A DNA stretch of 10,691 nucleotides from Clostridiaceae bacterium. Its GTDB lineage: Bacteria; Bacillota; Clostridia; Oscillospirales; Acutalibacteraceae. Made by a program: the position numbers and the translations under genes. This document shows positions 6,155 through 10,691 of the stretch, in pieces. The notes below the pieces were generated by a model that made no database searches, was not told where the DNA came from, and was given only the letters and a program-made list of their open reading frames with translations. The stretch lies in the NCBI GenBank assembly GCA_904502215.1, contig CAJGDQ010000027.1, positions 1 through 10,691 on the forward strand, in the 5' to 3' direction. How positions within the stretch are numbered: position 1 is the first letter of the stretch; each line of letters opens with the position of its first letter.

Positions 6155-7417
6155 TTATTTTATATTAACAGTTGTTTTATAGGTGCCGATTGCCCAAACA
6201 TTATCAAACTCTTTAAAGCAAATAACAACGTCAACCGTATGCTCGCCCGCCTTTTTATCGGTAAGGTCAACCATAGCATAAACATTAGATGCCGAAACCT
6301 TGTTAATAACCGAGCGAGGACCGCATATTTTAACATTTTTAATGCTTGCCGCACCGCTGGCTTTAAGGCCTGAAGAAAGTCCCTTATACTCAAAATTGCC
6401 AACCATAAGAGTTTTTTCTGAATATCCATCGGTATTAACAGTAACAGTAAAGTGGTCGATGGTATCAAGAAGTCTAACCCCTTCGGGAAGCTTGGGCGAA
6501 ACATCAAAACTGCTCTTATCCTTAGAAATCAAATTAAGCGGTATAGCCGAAAGTGAAACCGAGGTGGTTTTATCAATGGTTTCAGGTGTTCCGATAACAG
6601 TTACATTCGGAATATCAACCGAAGCTAAAAGCTTATCCGCATTAAATCCTTGAGGCAATCCTGAAAACTCAACCTTAACAGGCACTGTTTTCTTTTTGGA
6701 AATCGGAACAGTAACCTTAACCTTTGAAGCACTTAGTGTTAAATGGTCGGGTTTTATAACCTCTCCCTCGGCATCGTATAAAACAATATCCGCATCAAAG
6801 GTTTCGCTAACGCTAAGGGTTTTATTAACCTTAGCAATTGCCACAACCGATTCAATCTTGTTAACAACCGTTCTAGGTCCCGTTATGGTAACAGTATCAC
6901 TCTCGGTGCCGCCAACAACTCCTGTTTCAGCGATAAGTCCCTCAGCGGCAACTGCGCCCTCAGCCAAAGCGGTAACGGTGAACTCCTTAGTTTCCATATA
7001 ATCGAAATTAATTTTAAGTGTTCTTGGTGAAATGCTTAAAATTTCATATTCGGCAGCATTTGCATTAGCGGACGCTACATCAAGAGAATATTCACCCGGA
7101 GAATCAACCGTTGCAGCCGATGCAAAAAGGCTTAAATCGGAAGCTGTAAGTGAGCCTACCGCATAACTGGGACCTCTAACAACAACAGTAAACTTTTGCT
7201 CGGAAATATCTCCGATAATGCTCATATTGTTTTCAGCCGCAAAGGTGTTTTCAAGGTTAACATTAACTGTTATATCCGAGATAGTTCTTTCCATAGTGGG
7301 CTTTTGGTTAACTATCAACGAAAGCCATAAAACAAAAGCCAAAACAATAGACAAAGCTATTGCAAACCTCTTATTATCCAAAAGCTTGCTCAAAGAAAAG
7401 TTAAAAGGAAATTTCAT
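6155..7417 (-). CDS. cdaR: YbbR-domain protein CdaR, regulator of the CdaA diadenylate cyclase
   Basis: A 420-residue extracytoplasmic protein held by one N-terminal membrane segment (about 17-37, RFAIALSIVLAFVLWLSLIV). It is followed by several YbbR-type beta repeats, each carrying the typical VTVxGPxxxVxxI or similar element. Examples are VVVRGPSYAVGSL (73-85), a VTITGPRTVVNKI segment, VTVIGTPETIDK and VKICGPRSVINKV. I count about four repeats, filling the rest of the protein. In Firmicutes CdaR binds CdaA and modulates c-di-AMP synthesis. The gene begins in a TAATG overlap with the cdaA stop codon, which fits translational coupling and joint function. It ends just before a GC-rich hairpin. 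No glmM follows, whereas cdaA-cdaR-glmM is the common order. Length is near the family's usual range. Confidence 0.9.
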   Translation of the reverse strand: MKFPFNFSLSKLLDNKRFAIALSIVLAFVLWLSLIVNQKPTMERTISDITVNVNLENTFAAENNMSIIGDISEQKFTVVVRGPSYAVGSLTASDLSLFASAATVDSPGEYSLDVASANANAAEYEILSISPRTLKINFDYMETKEFTVTALAEGAVAAEGLIAETGVVGGTESDTVTITGPRTVVNKIESVVAIAKVNKTLSVSETFDADIVLYDAEGEVIKPDHLTLSASKVKVTVPISKKKTVPVKVEFSGLPQGFNADKLLASVDIPNVTVIGTPETIDKTTSVSLSAIPLNLISKDKSSFDVSPKLPEGVRLLDTIDHFTVTVNTDGYSEKTLMVGNFEYKGLSSGLKASGAASIKNVKICGPRSVINKVSASNVYAMVDLTDKKAGEHTVDVVICFKEFDNVWAIGTYKTTVNIK

Positions 7418-8304
7418 TATTCTTCATCTTCCTTTCCGTTTTTCTTAAACACTTTCTTGAAAAGTGCCGAAAGAGAAAAGCTCTTTTCATTTTCTTCAGG
7501 GTTTAGCAAGAGGCTTTGAAGCTCGGCTGCTGCTGAAACAGCGCTGTAATTTCTGGTTATTTGACCATTTTGAACCAAGGATATGGTTCCTGTTTCCTCT
7601 GAAACAACCAAAACAACCGCATCACTGTTTTCGGTCATACCAATAGCTGCTCTATGCCTTGTTCCAAGCTGAGAACTTAAATCCTCTCTCTGAGTAAGAG
7701 GCAATATACAGCCTGCTGCATATATTCTTCCCTCCCGAATGATAACCGCACCATCGTGCAAAGGAGATTTCGGGAAGAAAACATTGTTAATCATAGAAAC
7801 CGAAGACTCGGCATCAAGCGTTGTTCCTGTATTGATTATATCGCCAAGCTGGGTTGTTCTTTCAAAAACAATAAGAGCGCCAATGCGTTTTTCCTGCATC
7901 ATTCCAACAGCCTTTGAAACATCCTCGATATTCTTTTCTATATCGGATGCTGAGCCATCGAACAACTGACCTCGGCCAAATTTTGTTCTGCCAACCTTTT
8001 CAAGTATTCTGCGAAGCTCGGGTTGGAATATAACAACAGCGGCTATAATTGCGGCATCAACCACTTTGGATAAAAGCCACTTAAGTGTTACTAAATCCCA
8101 CCAAATTGATATAACATAAACTGCAAGCAAAATAAGAATACCCTTAAAAAGCTGACCTGCTCTTGAAGTGCGCAAAAATCCTATCGCCTTATAAATTATA
8201 AAGGCGATAACCAAAATATCGAGAATATCCAAGATTCTGAGATTTGAAACAGCATAAACTATCTGATTCCAGGCCGAGTATATCGCATTTAATACACCAC
8301 TCAC
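7417..8304 (-). CDS. cdaA: Membrane diadenylate cyclase CdaA (DAC domain)
   Basis: A 295-residue enzyme that condenses two ATP into the second messenger c-di-AMP, which controls potassium and osmotic balance and cell-wall homeostasis in Firmicutes. Three N-terminal membrane segments (about 24-44, 50-70 and 79-93) are followed by FQPELRRILE (93-102). The cytoplasmic DisA_N domain comes next, with GALIVFER (142-149), the catalytic HDGAVII (183-189, DGA motif) and GTRHRAAIG (214-222, RHR motif). All key residues are present. The start is a GTG at 8304, preceded in frame by a stop codon, with AAAGGA 9 bases upstream. The C-terminal tail is charged and likely flexible. Coupled to cdaR by a TAATG overlap, it probably has its own promoter just upstream. 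Confidence 0.96.
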   Translation of the reverse strand: MSGVLNAIYSAWNQIVYAVSNLRILDILDILVIAFIIYKAIGFLRTSRAGQLFKGILILLAVYVISIWWDLVTLKWLLSKVVDAAIIAAVVIFQPELRRILEKVGRTKFGRGQLFDGSASDIEKNIEDVSKAVGMMQEKRIGALIVFERTTQLGDIINTGTTLDAESSVSMINNVFFPKSPLHDGAVIIREGRIYAAGCILPLTQREDLSSQLGTRHRAAIGMTENSDAVVLVVSEETGTISLVQNGQITRNYSAVSAAAELQSLLLNPEENEKSFSLSALFKKVFKKNGKEDEE

Positions 8305-8341
8305 CGCTCAACATCCTTTGCTAATATAATTTATCAATATA

Positions 8342-8370
8342 ATAATATCATATATAACCCTTTCATTCAA
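8342..8370 (-). promoter_or_regulatory. Candidate promoter for cdaA-cdaR
   Basis: TTGAAT (8365-8370) and TATTAT (8342-8347) separated by 17 bases. The -35 matches four and the -10 five of six consensus bases. The -35 box overlaps the last codons of the desulfurase gene, and the rest lies in the 58-base gap before cdaA. The surrounding sequence is very AT-rich, so chance matches are easy. Confidence 0.42.
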
Positions 8371-9517
8371 TAGCTTTTTTTAAGTTTTTTAAGAAATTTT
8401 TATCGCTTATAACATTCAAAAACCGCTTAACCTCAGTTTCGGTGTTGAATGTTGCAAAGGAGACCCGAACGCAGCCTGTTTCCAGCGTTTCGATTTGCTT
8501 ATGCGCCATAGGAGAGCAATGAAGTCCGCCTCTGACTGCAATACCGTTGGCACTTAATACCATAGCTGTTTTTTCGCTCGGAATTTCCTTTAAATTAAGG
8601 GATAAAACAGGAGCATATAAGGCCCTTTTTGGCCAGGGTGTATAAAGCTCTATTTCAGGGTTGTTTTTCAGCCTATCATATAACATTTCGGTTAAATTCA
8701 TTTCGTGGTTATAAAGTCTTTCGAGCCCTATTTCTTTCACATAATCAATACCTGCTCCAATCCCCATAATTCCCGAAACATTAACCGTTCCGCTCTCCAT
8801 TCTTTCAGGCAAAAATCTCGGTTGAAAAAGTTCTATTGAATTAGTGCCTGTTCCGCCTTCAATAAGGGTGTTTTCAATTGGTTTTTCGGCTATTAAAATG
8901 CCTGTTCCCATGGGAGCATAAAGTCCTTTATGAGATGCTATGCAAAGGTAATCAATGCCCATTTCTTGCATATTTATAGGGATAACACCTGCCGATTGAG
9001 CCGCATCAACAGCAAACAAAATCCCCCTCTTTTTGCAAAGCTCTCCAATCCTTTTTATAGGCAAAATTTTACCCAAAACATTAGAAGCTCCTGTTGTTAG
9101 AATGAGCTTTGTGTTAGGCCTTATTTTCTTGGCAAATTCCATAACGGTTTCATCATCATTTTCAAGAGAAACCCTTGCCATATCGAAGGGAACCTTCATT
9201 TTTTTCAAGGGTCTCATAACGGCATTATGTTCGAGAGAGGAAACTATCACGTGGTCCCCCTTGTTTAAAACACCCTTTAAAACGCAGTTTATACTATGGG
9301 TGCAGTTTAGGGTGAAAACAACATTTTCAGGCCCCGAAGCTCCGAAAAAATCAGCAGTTTTTTGCCTAACCTCAAATATTTTTTCAGCCGTTTTAGCCGA
9401 TAATTCGTGGCCGCTTCTTCCGGGGTTTGCACTCAAAAATTTAAGGGCATCATCCACCGCCTTTATGACCGACTGCGGTTTTTTACCCGTTGTTGCGGCA
9501 TTATCAAAATATATCAA
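8363..9517 (-). CDS. Cysteine desulfurase family protein (class V aminotransferase)
   Basis: A 384-residue PLP enzyme of the NifS/SufS-like superfamily, expected to take sulfur (or selenium) from cysteine (selenocysteine) onto its active-site Cys. Visible motifs are YFDNAATT (3-10), LEHNAV (95-100, His97 stacking on PLP), AVDAAQSAG (169-177, Asp171 and Gln174), ASHKGLYAPMGTG (194-206, Schiff-base Lys197) and RGGLHCSPMAHK (329-340, with the likely persulfide Cys334). The start is a TTG at 9517, supported by GAGGTG 5 bases upstream and by the protein beginning right at the conserved YFDNAATT. No suf or isc scaffold gene is adjacent; instead a DUF3343 (Se/S carrier-like) gene lies directly upstream. 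That pairing points to a sulfur or selenium transfer role outside bulk Fe-S assembly, which is inference. Read-through or an unseen promoter is needed, as a terminator precedes it. Confidence 0.88.
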   Translation of the reverse strand: MIYFDNAATTGKKPQSVIKAVDDALKFLSANPGRSGHELSAKTAEKIFEVRQKTADFFGASGPENVVFTLNCTHSINCVLKGVLNKGDHVIVSSLEHNAVMRPLKKMKVPFDMARVSLENDDETVMEFAKKIRPNTKLILTTGASNVLGKILPIKRIGELCKKRGILFAVDAAQSAGVIPINMQEMGIDYLCIASHKGLYAPMGTGILIAEKPIENTLIEGGTGTNSIELFQPRFLPERMESGTVNVSGIMGIGAGIDYVKEIGLERLYNHEMNLTEMLYDRLKNNPEIELYTPWPKRALYAPVLSLNLKEIPSEKTAMVLSANGIAVRGGLHCSPMAHKQIETLETGCVRVSFATFNTETEVKRFLNVISDKNFLKNLKKAIE

Positions 9518-9520
9518 AAA

Positions 9521-9528
9521 ATCACCTC
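9521..9528 (-). promoter_or_regulatory. Ribosome binding site supporting the TTG start of the desulfurase gene
   Basis: GAGGTGAT on the minus strand, with 5 bases between GAGGTG and the TTG codon at 9517. It lies directly after the U-tract of the upstream terminator. Confidence 0.7.
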
Positions 9529-9530
9529 AT

Positions 9531-9553
9531 AAAAAAGGGCGTTGACACGCCCT
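9531..9553 (-). terminator. Intrinsic terminator between the DUF3343 and desulfurase genes
   Basis: AGGGCG (9548-9553) pairs with CGCCCT (9536-9541) around a 6-base loop, followed by a T run (9531-9536) on the minus strand. The first A of the stem is the last base of the DUF3343 stop codon. This is a textbook short terminator. It ends only 13 bases before the next start codon, so it may act as a partial terminator or attenuator of the desulfurase gene. Confidence 0.8.
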
Positions 9554-9765
9554 CAAATTTCTTCTATTTCAGAAAACTTTATTCCGGCTTTTCTTAGAAT
9601 TGTTTCAGCCGTTCCTGAGCCCGAAGCTTCAATAACATAGCTACAGCCTCTACCGTTTTGGGAACCCGATTTTTCAATCCTCGCTTCAAAGCCGTTTTTC
9701 CTTAATATTTCCCTGCCTTTTATGGCATAGGTTACCGTTTCCGTTTTAATTTTAAAGCTTCTCAT
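9553..9765 (-). CDS. DUF3343 protein (putative Se/S carrier-like)
   Basis: A 70-residue protein that resembles the DUF3343 / Se_S_carrier family. These are small cytosolic proteins often found next to cysteine desulfurases or selenium genes and proposed to carry sulfur or selenium; their function is not established. The family pattern of an opening beta strand, a helix reaching a GF or GL turn, then a Cys in the middle is visible: FKIKTETVTYAIKGREILRK, NGFEARIEK, GRGCSYVIEASG. The single Cys (residue 41) sits where the family has its conserved Cys. The start at 9765 is preferred over an in-frame ATG at 9810. GGAGTGG lies 5 bases upstream of it, and the family normally begins at this strand. 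The 9810 ATG forms a TAATG overlap with the preceding gene but has no ribosome binding site of its own, so a coupled 85-residue form remains possible. Confidence 0.68.
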   Translation of the reverse strand: MRSFKIKTETVTYAIKGREILRKNGFEARIEKSGSQNGRGCSYVIEASGSGTAETILRKAGIKFSEIEEI

Positions 9766-9770
9766 TTCTT

Positions 9771-9777
9771 CCACTCC
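9771..9777 (-). promoter_or_regulatory. Ribosome binding site that fixes the DUF3343 start
   Basis: GGAGTGG on the minus strand, 5 bases before the ATG at 9765. It argues against the longer open frame beginning at 9810. Confidence 0.6.
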
Positions 9778-9809
9778 GCATAGGTGTTTTCTAAATTCCA
9801 AGCACCACA

Positions 9810-10691
9810 TTACATATTATGCGAAAGATTTTTTTCTGCCTCAGCTTCCAGCTCGTTTTTATAATATTTAATAACAACTATCAAAATTACAGGAAAAATA
9901 ACAAGCCCCAAAAAGCCGTAAAGTCTAAGTCCTGCAAACATAGCGATAAGGGTAAAAAGCGGGTTAATTCCTATTTGAGAGCCGATGATTTTCGGCTCTA
10001 AAAAGTTTCTCGCAACGGTTATAAAAAGGTATAAAAAAAGAATGGAAAATCCCGTAAAGCTATTACCCAAAATTATCGAAATCAGTCCCCAAGGGATAAG
10101 CACAGTTCCCGTTCCGAAAACAGGCAACAAATCAATGAATGCTATTAGAAACGCGAATAAAAATGTATGTTTAACCCCTATTATCAAAAACCCGATAAAA
10201 AGCTCTATAAAAGTTATTGCAGTTAAGATAAGATAGCCTTTTAAGAGCTTTAAAATACTATTTGAAAGAATAGATTTTACCTTAATAACAGTTTCATATT
10301 TTCCGTTTCCGATAATGCTTTTAAAAAATTTGGCAAGCCCCTCAAAATCCTTTGCAATATAACAACTTGCAACCAAGGAAACCAATCCCGCAAACAAAAA
10401 TGATGGCGTTTTCGAGGCAAAACCCGTTGCAAAAGAGGATAAAAAAGAGGTTAAAGAATGTCTCAATCCTTCTATCAATTCCGAAACTATCATTCCTATT
10501 TGCTCTGATAAATCGGGAGAAAACGACAAGAAAAATGAGGAAAATTTATCCCTTAATTTTTCTATAAAATCACTTATAGGCCCGAAAAACGAGGGAATTT
10601 CATCTAACAAACCCCTTGAAGAAATCATTAGCCTATAAAACAAAAAAATCATAAGAGAAGCCGCCGCAAGATATAAAACTGCCGCTAATAT
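9810..10691 (-). CDS. AI-2E/YtvI-family integral membrane protein, N terminus beyond the window
   Basis: The last 293 residues of a polytopic membrane protein of the AI-2E transporter (UPF0118) superfamily. The frame stays open through 10691, so the ATG at 10652 is probably internal and the N terminus lies outside. A hydrophobic segment is followed by an amphipathic, probably membrane-peripheral stretch of about 60 residues. About six further membrane segments come next. Family hallmarks are IDLLPVFGTGTVLIPWG, the RNFLEPKIIGSQIGINPL motif and the closing AGLRLYGFLGLVIFPVILIV. The spacing resembles the sporulation protein YtvI more than the AI-2 exporter TqsA, so the substrate should not be assumed to be autoinducer-2. 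The stop codon forms a TAATG with an in-frame ATG of the next gene. Confidence 0.85.
   Translation of the reverse strand: MLAAVLYLAAASLMIFLFYRLMISSRGLLDEIPSFFGPISDFIEKLRDKFSSFFLSFSPDLSEQIGMIVSELIEGLRHSLTSFLSSFATGFASKTPSFLFAGLVSLVASCYIAKDFEGLAKFFKSIIGNGKYETVIKVKSILSNSILKLLKGYLILTAITFIELFIGFLIIGVKHTFLFAFLIAFIDLLPVFGTGTVLIPWGLISIILGNSFTGFSILFLYLFITVARNFLEPKIIGSQIGINPLFTLIAMFAGLRLYGFLGLVIFPVILIVVIKYYKNELEAEAEKNLSHNM

Noticed and set aside
6300..7001. Long open frames on both strands overlapping cdaR.
   Set aside because: They are shadows of the repetitive YbbR-domain gene; none has a recognisable domain.
9033..9545. A 170-codon open frame on the plus strand opposite the desulfurase gene.
   Set aside because: It is antisense to a well-supported enzyme, has no recognisable domain and mirrors the codon use of the true gene.
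9766..9810. The longer 85-residue form of the DUF3343 gene, starting in a TAATG overlap.
   Set aside because: There is no ribosome binding site before it, the extra 15 residues do not fit the family's N terminus, and a clear site precedes 9765. Coupled translation cannot be fully excluded.
10650..10652. The ATG at 10652 as the true start of the AI-2E-family protein.
   Set aside because: The frame remains open to the window edge with hydrophobic codons, there is no ribosome binding site before this ATG, and family members have more N-terminal sequence.

Overview
The window reads as an ordinary chromosomal stretch from a low-GC Gram-positive anaerobe. It is most likely a member of the Clostridia, perhaps in the Ruminococcaceae/Oscillospiraceae range, but the taxonomy is an inference. 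The grounds are AT-rich coding sequence, strong GGAGG-type ribosome binding sites, and a gene complement typical of that group: CdaA/CdaR, RecD2, ComFC, a YtvI-like permease, and a DUF3343 protein beside a class V aminotransferase. Every supported gene lies on the minus strand, so transcription runs from high to low coordinates. I saw no mobile element, CRISPR array, tRNA or rRNA.

In order of transcription, the right end (10691-8363) holds a 5'-truncated AI-2E/YtvI-family membrane protein, a small DUF3343 (putative Se/S carrier-like) protein, a strong intrinsic terminator, and a cysteine-desulfurase-family enzyme with a TTG start. A candidate promoter then precedes cdaA and cdaR (8304-6155), the membrane diadenylate cyclase that makes c-di-AMP and its YbbR-domain partner. 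A perfect 8-bp GC-rich hairpin closes that unit. The next unit (6078-1805) is a small unknown membrane-anchored protein, the RecD2 helicase, a ComFC-like protein and an MreB/Mbl-like actin homologue. These genes are overlapping or nearly so and probably form one operon. An AT-rich terminator candidate follows mreB.

The left end (1763-1) is the most interesting part. A near-consensus promoter drives a leader RNA encoding a 20-residue peptide in which 6 of residues 2-11 are Phe or Tyr. An intrinsic terminator follows, then a PLP aminotransferase and the start of a bifunctional chorismate mutase/prephenate dehydratase (pheA), which runs off the window. This has the architecture of ribosome-mediated transcription attenuation of a Phe/Tyr biosynthetic operon. 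Such attenuation is familiar from enterobacterial pheA but not expected in Clostridia, where T-box riboswitches usually do the job. No T-box motif is visible. The leader also offers alternative pairings that would act as an antiterminator and as an anti-antiterminator that covers the leader ribosome binding site.

Several start codons were set from ribosome binding sites rather than from the longest open frame: the aminotransferase at 1546, mreB at 2827 and DUF3343 at 9765. Gaps between genes are short, and none longer than about 300 bases is without content.
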